From: an uncultured Paraburkholderia sp. | GTDB lineage: Bacteria; Pseudomonadota; Gammaproteobacteria; Burkholderiales; Burkholderiaceae | Assembly: GCA_940746715.1 (NCBI GenBank) | Contig: CALNWN010000001.1 | Span: forward strand, 930,001-994,000 | Direction: 5' to 3' | DNA length: 64,000 nt | Part shown: positions 46,541 to 57,675 of the stretch, piece by piece | Layout of the letters: every line of letters begins with the position of its first letter | How positions within the stretch are numbered: the stretch's first letter is position 1 | Translations under genes and position numbers: made by a program | Notes under the pieces: model-generated | Database searches by the model: none | What the model was told of the DNA's origin: nothing | The model's input: only the letters and a program-made list of their open reading frames with translations

Positions 46541-46573
46541 CACCTTCATGTAGTCAGCCGCAAGAGCATCGCC

Positions 46574-46613
46574 AACCCGCGCCAGCAAAACGCTTCGCGG
46601 GTTTTTGTTTTTT
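46574..46613 (+). terminator. Terminator after tRNA-Leu
   Basis: Stem aacccgcg/cgcgggtt, 14-base loop, followed by TTTTTGTTTTTT. Confidence 0.85.
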
Positions 46614-46727
46614 GGCGGTGGTTCCGGCCGGCGTCGCGGCTCAATCCCGCGCTGCGTTGTCAAAGAAAACCCCATCGGACGCAAGCAGCGCGACTGCAGC
46701 CGCGCCGCCCGAGTCAACACTTCGCGC

Positions 46728-48119
46728 TCAGCTCTGCCGCCCGACCACTCCGGCCGCACCATGCATCGCCGCGCGCCGGCGCTTGAACGCATAGCCCGCC
46801 CACATCACCACGAGCCAAGCGGGCACGAGCAACACGGACACCGACAGGCCCGGCGTCATCGCGAGAATCACGAGAATCAGCGCCATGAAGGCGAGGCAGA
46901 TCCAGTTGCTCACAGGGAACCAGAACGACTTGAAGACGAGCGTCTCGCCAGCCGCCACCATCGCCCGGCGCGACTTCAGATGCGTCAGGCTGATCAGCGC
47001 CCAGTTCAGCACCAGCGCGGCAACCACGAGCGCCATCAGCAAGCCGAGCGCCTCGGCGGGAATCAGATAGTTAATGATCACGCAGGTGAACGTGGCGAGC
47101 GCCGACAAACCAATCGCCATATACGGCACGCCGCGCCGGTCGACCTTCATCAGCGCGCGCGGTGCATTGCCCTGCTCCGCGAGACCGTAGAGCATGCGGC
47201 TATTCGCATACACGCCGCTGTTGTACACCGACAGCGCCGCCGTCAGCACCACGACGTTGAGCACGTTGGCGGTCAGCGTCGAACCGATCTGCGAAAAGAT
47301 CATCACGAACGGGCTGCCGCCCGCTGCAACTTCGTTCCACGGATACAGCGACAGCAGCACCGCAAGCGAGCAGATATAGAAAATCAGAATCCGGTAGATG
47401 ACCTGATTCACGGCCTTCGGAATGCTCTTTTGCGGCTGGTCCGCCTCAGCCGCGGTGATGCCGATCAGCTCCAGCCCGCCGAACGAAAACATGATCACGG
47501 CAAGCATCGTGAAGAGTCCATGAAAGCCATGCGGGAAAAATCCGCCGTGGCTCCACAGGTTGCTGATCGACGCCTGCGGTCCGCCACGCCCGCTGAAAAG
47601 CAGATAGCCGCCGAACACGATCATGCCGATCACCGCGACCACCTTGACGATGGCGAACCAGAATTCGGTCTCGCCGTACGCCTTGACGTTCGCGAGATTG
47701 ATGGCGTTGATGGCGGCAAAGCAGACGAGCGCCGACACCCATGTCGGCACGCCCGGCCACCAGTAATGAACATAGGTGCCGACCGCCGTCAATTCGGCCA
47801 TGCTGACGAGCACGTACAGCACCCAGTAGTTCCAGCCCGACAGGAAGCCGGGAAAGTCGCCCCAATACTTGTACGCGAAGTGGCTGAACGAGCCGGCCAC
47901 CGGTTCCTGCGCGACCATTTCGCCGAGCTGGCGCATGATCATGAACGCGATGATGCTGCCTATGGCGTAGCCGAGAATCATCGACGGGCCGGCGGCCTGC
48001 AACACGCTCGCCGAGCCGAGAAAGAGGCCGGTGCCGATGGCGCCGCCCAGTGCAATGAGTTGGATATGGCGATTCTTGAGCCCGCGCTTCAGGCCGTCCT
48101 GCTGTCGTGCATTGTTCAA
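46728..48119 (-). CDS. Amino-acid permease, APC superfamily (AAT type)
   Basis: 463 residues, twelve hydrophobic helices. The start GLKRGLKNRHIQLIALGGAI is followed by GTGLFLGSASVLQAAGP, the consensus of the AroP/PheP/GabP/ProY group. It imports an amino acid with protons; the aromatic/proline/GABA choice cannot be made from sequence. Converges on tRNA-Leu and is divergent from the secreted hydrolase. Confidence 0.92.
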   Translation of the reverse strand: MNNARQQDGLKRGLKNRHIQLIALGGAIGTGLFLGSASVLQAAGPSMILGYAIGSIIAFMIMRQLGEMVAQEPVAGSFSHFAYKYWGDFPGFLSGWNYWVLYVLVSMAELTAVGTYVHYWWPGVPTWVSALVCFAAINAINLANVKAYGETEFWFAIVKVVAVIGMIVFGGYLLFSGRGGPQASISNLWSHGGFFPHGFHGLFTMLAVIMFSFGGLELIGITAAEADQPQKSIPKAVNQVIYRILIFYICSLAVLLSLYPWNEVAAGGSPFVMIFSQIGSTLTANVLNVVVLTAALSVYNSGVYANSRMLYGLAEQGNAPRALMKVDRRGVPYMAIGLSALATFTCVIINYLIPAEALGLLMALVVAALVLNWALISLTHLKSRRAMVAAGETLVFKSFWFPVSNWICLAFMALILVILAMTPGLSVSVLLVPAWLVVMWAGYAFKRRRAAMHGAAGVVGRQS

Positions 48120-48331
48120 AGTGCGCCCCAGTGGATTTCCGATCGCCCGATCAGACTTGTGTGGTCCGCCCCGGCAGAACCAAAAATTTTACCCCGGCCG
48201 ATATTGTCCAAATACTGGTACCAACCCGCGCTTCGCGCTGCGCCGCACCGGCTTCCGTGGATACGGGTTGTCACTGCCGCGCCGCTTCTGTATGTTGCCG
48301 TAGTCGGGTTTTCCGCCTCCGGAGATTCAGC

Positions 48332-49292
48332 ATGTCGCCGAAACGCCTGCTTTGTGCCGCCGTCTTGTGTCTCTGTTTCGCGGGCCCGGGCGCGTTTGCG
48401 CAGAATCCCGCGCCGGGTGCGGCGCCGTCGCAGTCGGCGGCGCCGTCTGTCGCGTCGGGCGTCGCGCCCGACGCTGCCAGTCCCGCGGACACTGCCAGGC
48501 CCGGGGCCCCCGCCGCCGAGGCAAGCGCAGCCGCCATGCCCACTGCGGCTTCGGCGACCCGCGCCGCATCTGCTGCCGCACCTGCTGCCGCGCCGTCCGC
48601 CAAAACTGCCGCCGCCCAGCCTGCCGCCACACCGATGAGCGGCCCCGTGCGCAACGTCGTGCTGGTCCACGGCGCGTTTGTCGACGGCTCGAGCTGGAAC
48701 GGCGTCGTCGCCAAATTGCAGCAGAAGGGTTATCGCGTGACCTCGGTGCAAAATCCGCTCACCTCGCTTGCTGACGATACTCGTCGGCCACTCGTGGGGC
48801 GGCGGCGTCATCACCGAAGCGGGTGCGAATGCGCCGAACGTCGCCGGCCTGGTGTACGTCGCGGCCATCGCGCCGGACCTGCACGAGTCGGCAATGGACC
48901 TGCTGAAGCGCGCCGCGCCGATGCCGGCCGGCGAAAGCATCGTCAAGGATGCCAGCGGTTTTCTGTGGCTCGACCGCGGCAAGTATCACGCCGATTTCGC
49001 CGCCGACGTCCCCGAGAACCTGACGCGCGTGCTGTCCGCCGCGCAGGTGCCGATCGCCGCCAGCGCGTTCGGCGAAACGGTCAGCCAGGTCGCGTGGAAA
49101 GAGAAGCCGTCCTGGTACGTGCTGACGACGAAAGACCGCGCGGTGTCGCCGGAGGTCGAAAGATTCATGGCCGAGCGGATGGGCGCGAAAATCGTGCCGG
49201 TTGCGTCGAGCCATCTGGCGCCGGTTTCGCATGCAGGCGCGATTGCCGACGTGATCGACCGCGCTGCGCGCGAATTGAGCCGCCAGCAGTAG
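48332..49292 (+). pseudogene. Secreted alpha/beta hydrolase (internal deletion and frameshift)
   Basis: Signal peptide (LLCAAVLCLCFAGPGAFA) and a ~75-residue Ala/Pro-rich linker, then NVVLVHGAFVDGSSWNGVV with the oxyanion HG motif. After SVQNPLTSL the sequence jumps into TILVGHSWGGGVITEAG, the nucleophile elbow (GHSWGG), in another frame. Relatives have about 15 more residues between these points, so roughly 50 bases are missing near 48770. The rest is complete to the stop (catalytic His in SHLAPVSHAGAIADV). Without repair the product would be cut off before the nucleophile. Confidence 0.82.
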
Positions 49293-49391
49293 CGCCGAGA
49301 CATGGCCGCCGCTCTGCCCGGTGGCACAACGCGATGCCTTCGGGCGTAGTCAGGGCGTCGGCGCGTCGCGCCACCCGCTACCGGCCGCCCA

Positions 49392-50225
49392 CTACCGCAG
49401 CATGAACGACATCGCCGACAAACAGTTGAGCATGCGCACCGCATGTTCCGCCGACGGCGCGTCGAAACGCAGCGTGACCGCATCCACGCGCACGAGCGTC
49501 GGCCATTGGCAAAACAGATCGGCGAGCGCGCTCGTCTGCACGCGCAGTTCGCACGCCACAGGCTTTGCGTCGCCGCGCGTGGCTTGCGGCGGGCGACCGT
49601 CCGCGAGATGCTGCTGCACCACCTCGCGCGCTGCGCTCTGAATGGCCGCGCGGGCGTTCCCCGGCGATTGCGTGACGCCGCTCGCGTGGCCCGTCGCGTG
49701 TTTCGTGACGACAAAGCGGGCGCCCGGAAAACGCGGCGCGGGTTCCTCGGCGAAGACGTCGTCGCCGGATAGAAGCGCCACCTGTGCGCCATATTCTTCG
49801 GCCAGCGCGCCATACAAACCCGCCTCGCCGACCTCGACGCCGTTCAGCGAAACGCGCGCGAACGCGAAACTGTTGATGGTGTGCGCGAGAATGCCGCGCG
49901 TTTGCGACATCGCGTGATAGCCGATCATGAAGACGAGCGCCGCGCCGTATTCGAGGCCGGCCATCATGCCGAGCGTGCGCGGTTTGCCGAGCACCACCTG
50001 GGCGCGCGCGTCGAGCAGATCGGGCAACAGGTTGCGAAAGCCGCCGTGCGAGTCGTTCACCCACACTTGCGTCGCGCCGCCGGCAAATGCGCCTTCTATT
50101 GCCGCGTTCGCTTCGAGCGTCATCCAGCGGCGCGCGGCCTCGTATTCGCCGTTGCCGGCACGCGTTTGCTCCGGGTGAAACACGCCGGCTATGCCTTCGA
50201 TGTCGGCGGAAATAAGGACTTTCAT
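49392..50225 (-). CDS. dppA: D-aminopeptidase DppA (M55 family)
   Basis: 277 residues. Starts MKVLISADIEGIAGVFHPEQ, with the zinc-binding DxE. Other marks are VNDSHGGFRNLLPDLL and MFIGYHAMSQT-like FMIGYHAMSQTRGILAHT. It is a self-compartmentalising zinc peptidase releasing N-terminal D-amino acids. Last gene of the peptide-uptake operon; its ATG overlaps the dmpA stop by one base (ATGA arrangement), indicating coupling. Confidence 0.93.
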   Translation of the reverse strand: MKVLISADIEGIAGVFHPEQTRAGNGEYEAARRWMTLEANAAIEGAFAGGATQVWVNDSHGGFRNLLPDLLDARAQVVLGKPRTLGMMAGLEYGAALVFMIGYHAMSQTRGILAHTINSFAFARVSLNGVEVGEAGLYGALAEEYGAQVALLSGDDVFAEEPAPRFPGARFVVTKHATGHASGVTQSPGNARAAIQSAAREVVQQHLADGRPPQATRGDAKPVACELRVQTSALADLFCQWPTLVRVDAVTLRFDAPSAEHAVRMLNCLSAMSFMLR

Positions 50226-51345
50226 CAGGAAGTGTGCTGAAGTAGTTGCGCGAGGTCGGGGACGCTTTCGCGCAGTGATAAACGCCGGTGGCCGTCGCGG
50301 CCAGTCACGGATTGCGCGCTCCACAACGCGTCGAGAATAGCCTGTTCGACGCTGTCGGCGCACGCGCGAAAGAGCGGGTCCATGTGCTGATCGGCGAGAA
50401 GCGGCGGCAGCTCGATATATTCCGCGAGATGCGGCACGGTGTAGGCCGTCGAAAACGCAAGCGCGATATCGCCGCTGCCGTGGCCATAGACGGAACCGGT
50501 TCGCGCGAGGCCGGCAGCCGCGCGCAACGAAAGACGCTTGAGCTGACGCGCGTCGAGGGGGGCGTCGGTCGCGACGATCATGATGATCGAGCCTTGCTCG
50601 GGCCTTGCGGTTTGCGCCGCGCTGTGGGAATTTGCAGCCGCTGCGTCGTTCGCGTTCACCGCGCGTTCGGCAAGCATGCGCCCAACAGCATGGCCGTCGA
50701 CAACCAGCATCGGCAAACGTCCGAAGTTGGCGAGCACCAGGGCACCGACCGTGTAATCGCGCCCGGCGACCTGCACCACGCGCGACGCATTGCCGACGCC
50801 GCCCTTCAGATCGAAGCACGACGACATGCCGCGCCCCGCGCCGACCGAGCCGCTTGCCACAATCGTGCTGGCCGCGGCGTAGGCGTCGTTGAAATGCTGT
50901 TCGCCGATTGCCAGTGCCTGAATGTCGTTCAGGTAGCCGTCGTTGCACTCGAACACCAGCGGATTGACCGTCGGCCACGCTCGCCCGATGCGCGAGTCGG
51001 CGCGTATGGCCGCGCGAATCTGCGCCTGCGCGAGCGCAGCCACGCCAAAGGTATTGGTCAAAGCGATCGGCGTTTCGAGCGTGCCGAGTTCCTCGACCTG
51101 CACGAGCCCGACGCTCTTGCCAAAACCGTTGACCACCGAGACCGCCGGCACCTTGTCGACGAACGGATCGCCGGATGCGGACGGATCACGCTCACGCCGG
51201 TTTGTATCGCGCCTTCAGCGAGCGTGCAGTGGCCGACACTCACGCCGTCCAGGTCGGCAATCGAACTCAGCGGACCGCTCGGCAATACGCCGATATGCGG
51301 CGCGCTGGCCAAATCGCGCGAATCTTGCCCTTCTATCGAACTCAT
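50225..51345 (-). pseudogene. dmpA: P1 family peptidase (DmpA-like aminopeptidase, one frameshift)
   Basis: N-terminal nucleophile peptidase of the L-aminopeptidase/D-esterase group that processes itself before a Ser. Starts [23 protein letters not shown]-like IADLDGVSVGHCTLAEG follows. The frame changes near 51170, after TGVSVIRPHP, and resumes as DPFVDKVPAVSVVNGFGKSVG. The processing region GASSCFDLKGG-like GRGMSSCFDLKGGVGNASR is intact. Repaired length is about 373 residues. It overlaps gsiD by four bases. Confidence 0.88.
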
Positions 51346-52250
51346 GGGCGGTCGAGCTTCGGATCGAGCGCGTCGCGCAACCCATCGCCGAGCAGATTGA
51401 ATGCGAGCACCGTGAGGAAAATCGCGAGACTCGGAAACAGCGCGATATGGGGCGCGGTCACCATGTCCGCGCGCGCTTCGTTGAGCATCGCGCCCCACTC
51501 GGGTGTGGGCGGCTGCGCGCCCAGGCCGAGGAACGACAGGCTCGCGGCGGTGATGATCGACGTGCCGATCCGCATCGTGAAGTACACGACGACCGACGAG
51601 ATCGTGCCCGGCAGGATATGACGCACGATGATGGTCCAATCCGACGCGCCGATACTGCGTGCCGCCTCGATATACGTGAGTTGCTTGAGCATCAGCGTAT
51701 TGCCGCGCACGAGCCGCGCAAACGCGGGAATGCTGAAGATCGCCACCGCGCAGATCACGTTGATCATGCCGTTGCCGAGAATCGCGACCACGCCGATGGC
51801 GAGCAGAATGCCCGGAAAAGCGAACAGCACGTCGGCCACGCGCATCGTGATGCGATCATCCCACCAGCCTTCGTAATAGCCGGCGAGCAAGCCGAAGAAA
51901 GTGCCGATCACCGCGCCTATCGCGACGGAAAGAAAGCCCGCCTCGAGCGAAATGCGCGAGCCGGCGAGAATGCGGCCGAAAATATCGCGGCCCAGCGAAT
52001 CGACGCCGAACCAGTGCGCGGCGGAAGGCCCCGCGTTCAATGCATCGTAGTCGAAGAAATTTTCCGGATCGTAGGGCACGATATGCGGCGCCGCAATCGC
52101 GACCACGACCAGCAGCAGCACGAAGATGCCGGCGGCAAGCGCCACATGCTGCTTGCGAAACTTGCGCCAGAACTCGCTCCACGGCGTGCGGATCGCGCGC
52201 TCGGCGCGCGCGGGCTGGGCCGCATCCGGCCCGGTGGCTGTCGTGCTCAT
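51342..52250 (-). CDS. gsiD: Glutathione/peptide ABC transporter permease GsiD
   Basis: 302 residues, about six helices. The N-terminal Ala-rich tail precedes [39 protein letters not shown] and the [20 protein letters not shown] (EAA loop contacting the ATPase) are typical of the DppC/GsiD family. Works with GsiC, GsiB and GsiA. Overlap with dmpA suggests imported peptides are passed to the peptidases. Confidence 0.94.
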   Translation of the reverse strand: MSTTATGPDAAQPARAERAIRTPWSEFWRKFRKQHVALAAGIFVLLLVVVAIAAPHIVPYDPENFFDYDALNAGPSAAHWFGVDSLGRDIFGRILAGSRISLEAGFLSVAIGAVIGTFFGLLAGYYEGWWDDRITMRVADVLFAFPGILLAIGVVAILGNGMINVICAVAIFSIPAFARLVRGNTLMLKQLTYIEAARSIGASDWTIIVRHILPGTISSVVVYFTMRIGTSIITAASLSFLGLGAQPPTPEWGAMLNEARADMVTAPHIALFPSLAIFLTVLAFNLLGDGLRDALDPKLDRP

Positions 52251-52257
52251 GCGGACC

Positions 52258-53176
52258 TCACTTGAAACGGATAGTCGGATTGATCACGGCGTACAGCACG
52301 TCCACGATCAGGTTGATGATGATGAATTCGAGCGAGAACAGCAGCACCTCGGCCTGGATCACCGGATAGTCGCGCATGGACACCGCATCCACCAGCAGGC
52401 GCCCGAGCCCCGGCCAGTTGAACACGACCTCGACCACGATCGAGCCGCCGAGCAGGAAGCCGAACTGGAGACCCATCATCGTGACGACGGGAATCATCGC
52501 GTTCCGCAGGCAGTGTTGGACGATCACGAGCGACTCGGGCACGCCCTTCGCGCGCGGTGCGCACGAAGTCTTCGTGCATCACTTCGACGAACGAGGCGCG
52601 CGTGAAGCGCGCCATCACGGCCGCGACAGCCGCGCCGAGCGTGAGCGAAGGAAGAATGTAGCTCTGCCATGAACCGTCGCCGACAATCGGCAACCAGCCG
52701 AGCTTCACCGAGAAAATCTCCATCAGCAGCATGCCGAGCGCAAAGGCGGGAAACGAAATGCCGGACACGGCGAGCGTCATGCCGAGCCGGTCCGGCCAGC
52801 GGTTGCGCCATACCGCCGAGACGATGCCAATGCCCATGCCCAGCACCACCGCCCACACCATGCTCGCGAGCGTGAGCAGCAGCGTTGGCATGAAGCGTTC
52901 GCCGATCTCCTGACTCACCGGCCGCTTGCTGCGCGTCGAGGTGCCGAAGTCGCCGTGCGCGATCTTCACGAAGAAGTGGGCGAACTGCTGCGGCATCGGC
53001 TTGTCGAGGCCGAGATCGGCGCGCACGAGAGCCACGGTCGCTTCGTCGGCATCCGGACCGGCAGCGAGCCGCGCCGGGTCGCCGGGCAACAGATGCACGA
53101 ACAGAAAGACCAGCACCGCGACGATGAAGAGCGTCGGCAACAGGCCAAAGAGACGTTTGACGAGGAAGTTCAGCAT
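52258..53176 (-). pseudogene. gsiC: Glutathione/peptide ABC transporter permease GsiC (CG-dinucleotide deletion)
   Basis: Begins [20 protein letters not shown], followed by [15 protein letters not shown], hallmarks of DppB/GsiC permeases. The frame breaks in the run cgcgcgcg at 52549-52556, within the EAA loop ([16 protein letters not shown] when one CG is added). The rest, [20 protein letters not shown], ends at 52258. Repaired length is 306 residues. Confidence 0.9.
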
Positions 53177-53287
53177 TGAAGCTCGATCCGGCAATGATGC
53201 GGGCAACGAAATGTCATGTATCGCCATGAGGCAGGCGCACGGTGCGGCGCGCCCGCTGGGAGCAGGCCGCGCCGCACGCGAGGGCTA

Positions 53288-54848
53288 TTACTTGATCGCG
53301 ATTTCGTCGAAGTTGAACGAACCGTCCGGTGCGACATAAGCACCGGACAGACGCTTGCTGCGCGCATACACGACCTTTTCCTTGACGAGGAAGATCCACG
53401 GCGCGTCGGCCCAGATGCGCTTTTGCGCATCCGTGTAGAGCGCGGTCTTCTTCGTGCGGTCAGTGGTTTCGAGCGCCTCCTTCAGATCGCCGTCGACGGT
53501 ATCGTTCCTGTAGTAAGCCGTATTGACCATCTTCGGCGGGAACGACACCGAAGCGAGGAGCGGCGTGATTGCCCAATCGGCCTCGCCCGTCGACGACGAC
53601 CAGCCCGCGTAGTACATGCGCACCGGCGTGCTCGCCGCGTCCTGCGCGCTTTCCACCTTGGCGACGCGCTGGCCTGCCTCGAGCGCTTCGACCTGCGCCT
53701 TGATGCCGACTTGCGCGAGTTGCTGCTGCACGAACTGAATGACCTTCTGCGCGGTCGAGTAGTTATACGCGGACCACAGCGTGGTTTCAAAGCCGTTCGG
53801 GTAAACGGCCTCCTTCAGCAACGCGCGCCTTGGCCGGATCGTACGGCCACGGGCCCAGTTTCACCGCGTAATCGACGCCTTGCGGCACCACGCCGTCAGC
53901 GGGCGTGGCATAGCCGCCGAACACGACCTTCGTCAGCGCCTCCTTGTTGACCGCGTAGTTGAGCGCCTCACGCACCTTCGGATTGCCGAACGGCTTCTGG
54001 TTCATGTTCAGGCTGATATAGCGCTGAATGATGGATGGCGACGCGATCAGATCGACCTTCGGGCTCGACTGCAATTGCGCGGCCTGCTCGAACGGCACCT
54101 GGAAGGCGAAATCCGCTTCGCCGGTGCGCATCAGCGCGGCGCGCGTGTTGTTGTCGACCACCGGCTTCCAGTCGATCGCGTCGATCTTCGGGTAGCCCTT
54201 CTTCCAGTAGCCGGCGAACTTCTTCACCGTCAGGTCGCCTGCCGGATCCCACTTCACGAATTCGAACGGACCTGTGCCGACCGGATGAAACGCGATGTCC
54301 TTGCCGTATTTCTTCAGCGCGTCAGGCGAAATCATGACCGCCGACGGATGCGCGAGCACATTGACGGAGGCCGAAAACGGCGCCTTCAGCGTGATCTGCA
54401 CCGTGTACGGATCGACCACCTCGGTCTTCTCGATACGGTTGAACATGTTGTAGCGCTTCAGCTTGTTCGCCGGATCCGTCACGCGGTCGAAGTTCGCTTT
54501 CACCGCCGCCGCGTTGAAGTCCGTGCCGTCCTGGAACTTCACGCCATGGCGCAGCCTGAACGTATAGACGCGCGCGTCGGAGCTCGCCTCATAGCTCTCG
54601 GCGAGCACGTTGACGAGCTTCATATCCTTGTCGAAGCCGAAGAGCCCTTGATAGAACGACTTCGCGACCGCTTGCGAGAGCGTGTCGTTGGCGTCGTAGG
54701 AATCGAGCGTCGTGAAGGTCGAGGCGACGGCCATCACCGCGGTGGTTTCGGCATGCGCCACATTGCTCGCAAGCATCGCGAACACCACTGCGCCGCCGCC
54801 GAGCAGCGCACGCAAACGAAACGGGGAAGACGGGACCAGCAGGTTCAT
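53288..54848 (-). pseudogene. gsiB: Glutathione/peptide-binding protein GsiB (CG-dinucleotide deletion)
   Basis: Periplasmic solute-binding protein, family 5. Signal peptide [20 protein letters not shown], then [33 protein letters not shown] and [20 protein letters not shown]. The frame breaks in the CG run 53822-53828; adding one CG gives [20 protein letters not shown] and a normal end SFNFDEIAIK. Repaired length is 520 residues. It delivers glutathione or short peptides to GsiCD. Confidence 0.92.
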
Positions 54849-54913
54849 GAGTTGACTCCAGGCTGCAAGGTGAAACGGGTTAGATTGCTCTTGTGAGGAT
54901 GGGCCATGCGACA

Positions 54914-55504
54914 TCAATAAGCACCGCCCACGCTGTGCTGCGCGACGAAGTGATCCGGTCCCACGGCGACGAGCGGCGCCACGGCGGGTTCATCGTCCAA
55001 GGCGCGGATGGGGCTCGGGATTTCATCGGCGGCGAGCATGCGTTTCGCGTGACGCCGCGCCGGGTCTGCCACGGGCACCGCGCCCATCAGCTCTCGTGTA
55101 CGGATGCTGCGGCGCTTCGAACACCGCGCGGCGCGGACCGATTTCGACGATCTGGCCGAGGTACATCACCGCCACGCGGTGACTCACGCGCTCGACCACC
55201 ACCATGTCGTGCGAGATGAACAGGTACGCGACGCCCAGCTCGCGCTGCAAATCGAGCATCAGATTGACGATTTGTGCCTGCACGGAAACATCGAGTGCGA
55301 AAACGGATTCGTCGGCGATCACGACTTTCGGATTCAATGCGAGCGCGCGCGCAATCGCGATGCGCTGCCGCTGACCGCCGGAAAATTCATGCGGATAGCG
55401 GCGCGCCGCGTCCGGCGGCAAGCCGACCTTTTCCAGCAGCCACGCGACGCGCGTAGGATCGTGCCGGCCCCGCCATGAATGGCAATGACTGCGTTGGTGT
55501 TCAT
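54914..55504 (-). pseudogene. Remnant joining the start of iaaA to the end of gsiA
   Basis: The ATG at 55504 opens [16 protein letters not shown], the N terminus of isoaspartyl peptidase (IaaA). Near 55458 the sequence switches to [33 protein letters not shown] (ABC signature), VVIADESV (Walker B) and [11 protein letters not shown], the second ATPase domain of GsiA. So most of iaaA and about the first two thirds of gsiA are absent, roughly 2 kb by family sizes. A further break near 55095 precedes the GsiA end ([13 protein letters not shown], stop at 54914). The iaaA ATG overlaps the regulator stop (ATGA). Confidence 0.85.
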
Positions 55505-56551
55505 CGTTTGAGTTTGGATTTGGCTTGCGTCGCACCGGGTTTTGCAACTGCGGTACGCGCCGGTTCGCGCGCGGCTTCGCCAGACGCCTGCGTTGGCGTT
55601 GCGGTTGGCGCTTTCGTTGGTGAGGTTTTTGTTGACGCTTTCGCTGCCGTATTCGGGACCGCGGAGAGCGGATCGGTGAGCCACGGCAACACGAATTCGG
55701 TGACTTCCGCGGCGGCCTTCACCGAACGTTTCGCGCGATACGCGACGGCGTCGCACAGCGCTTCGATCACGGCAAGAACGGCCGCGTCCGCGTTGGCCGC
55801 GAGCCGGCGTTCCGAGCGCACGAACAACGAAAGATCGGCGAATTGCGCGAGCGGCGAGCGCGGACCGTCGGTCAGCGCCAGCACGCGTGCGCCGCGCGTG
55901 GCCGCACGGCGTGCGAGTTCAATGGTGTCGTCGACATAACGCGGAAACGCAATGCCGATCACGAGGTCGCCCTCGCCGCAATTGAACAGACGCCGCGCCG
56001 CATGCGACGGCCCGCCGATGAATGCCAGCGACTGCACGTTGTCGTGATAGGCCATCAGGCCGTGCTCCATCAGCCCGGCGAGAAAGGCGCTCGTGCCGGC
56101 GCCGAGCACGAACACGCGACGCGCGGCGAGGATCGCTTCGACTGCAGCTTCGGCTGCGGCGTTGTCGATCGCGGTGCGCGTCAGGTGCAGATTGTTGGCC
56201 GCCTGTTCCAGCGACGCGTCGACCACGTCGTCGCCGGCGGCAAGCGATTCCTGCGCGCTGCGCAGCCGCTCGACCGGCGCGAGCGTCGCCTCGAAGCCGC
56301 GCACGAGCGCCTCACGAAACTGCGGATAGCCGTCGAAACCGAGCGCGCGCAAAGCGATTCGGCGTCGCCACCGACGCGCCGACCACGCTCGCCAGCTCGT
56401 CGATCCGCATGGTGGCCGCGCGAAACAGATTGGCCAGCACGTACTCGCCCATGCGCCGATGAATGGGCGTGAGCGTAGGCATAGCCGCCTCGATGCGGGC
56501 GGCGATGGCCTGCTCGGCCGGATTGGATGCTACGGACGGTTGATGAATCAT
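55501..56551 (-). pseudogene. MurR/RpiR family regulator (CG-dinucleotide deletion)
   Basis: N-terminal RpiR-type helix-turn-helix (TPIHRRMGEYVLANLFRAAT, IDELASVVGASVATPNRFA) and C-terminal SIS sugar-phosphate domain (RRVFVLGAGTSAFLAG and FPRYVDDTIELARRAATRGA). The frame breaks in the run gcgcgcgc 56343-56350; one added CG gives FARALGFDGYPQFREAL. The C-terminal ~50 residues are Lys/Ala/Thr-rich. It begins the peptide/glutathione operon and probably controls it in response to a cell-wall sugar or related ligand. Repaired length is about 350 residues. Confidence 0.88.
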
Positions 56552-56789
56552 GTGGGCGAATGAGCGGGCAATTAAGCAGGCGACTGAGCGCGTAACTGAG
56601 CGGGCGAGACCAATGCGCTCGCGGCGTAAGCTGAATGCATGAAAGTATATTTACATGGAAATCGTCCGGAAAAAATTCATTTTCATTTTTATGGGTTTGT
56701 CCTGGCGCTCGGCGTGCATGGCTTGATTGCGATCAAGGCGATGCGCGGGCGGCACGCCCTGCTCCTGGCGGTGTTATTCTTCGCTCGCC

Positions 56790-57508
56790 ATGAATCTCGA
56801 AAGCATTCTCCTTTACCTAGGGCTTTGGCTCGCGCCGCCAGTGCCGCGCGCTGATTACCGACGCGCGCGTGAGCATCGACGGCACTGTCTGCACCGACGC
56901 CGATGCCGATTTCCCCGCTGGCGACGCATCGTTTTGCTTCAGCGTCGACGGCGTGGTCTGGGCGTATCGCGAACGCGCCTATCTGCTGCTCAACAAGCCG
57001 GCGGGCTATGAGTGCTCGCGCGACCCGCAGCATCATCTGAGCGTGTTCAGTCTGTTGCCGCCGCAATTCGCCGAGCGTGGGGTGCAGCGTGGGCCGGCTC
57101 GATCAGGACACGACCGGCTTGCTGCTGCTTTCCGACGACGGGAAGTTTGTGCACACGTTCACGTCGCCGAAACGCAAGGTGCCGAAGGTGTATGTGGCGG
57201 CCACGCGCCATCCGATCGACGACGCGCAGTTGAGCCTGCTGCGCGGCGGCGTGCTACTGCACGGCGAGTCGAAGCCCGTCGCGGCTGTCGCCGCCGAGGC
57301 GCGCGGCGAGCGCTCTCTCGCCCTCACCGTGATGGAAGGCAAGTACCACCAGGTCAAGCGGATGATCGCCGCAGCCGGCAACCGTTGCGAAGCATTGCAT
57401 CGCGAGCGCATTGGCGGGCGGGCGCTGCCCGCGACGCTTGCGCCGGGCGCGTGGCAATGGCTCGATGAAACGGACCTCGCGTCCCTCGGATCTTCACCGA
57501 GCGGGTAA
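56790..57508 (+). pseudogene. RsuA/RluE-type pseudouridine synthase (frameshifts and a TAG)
   Basis: The catalytic motif VGRLDQDTTGLLLLSDDG is clear, with LLLNKPAGYECSRDPQH before it and VMEGKYHQVKRMIAAAGN after it. At the start, MNLESIL is followed by one extra C near 56810 and a TAG (56818-56820) where relatives have CAG, within the S4-like FGSRRQCRALITDARVSIDG. A second break near 57083 loses two bases before the catalytic motif. Repaired length is about 240 residues. Probably modifies 16S or 23S rRNA. Confidence 0.8.
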
Positions 57509-57675
57509 ACCGGTACGGCGCGCGTAACTGTCTGACGCCGCTGCGAAGTCACTGTGAGCAAGCGCACATTCGCGCGAAGACTGCCTGCACGGAACGCTGC
57601 GCCGCAGCATGCGGTTCATCATGGCCCGCCCTATACTCGTTTAAACAAAGACTACAAAGAGTTCAAGGAGGGGCT

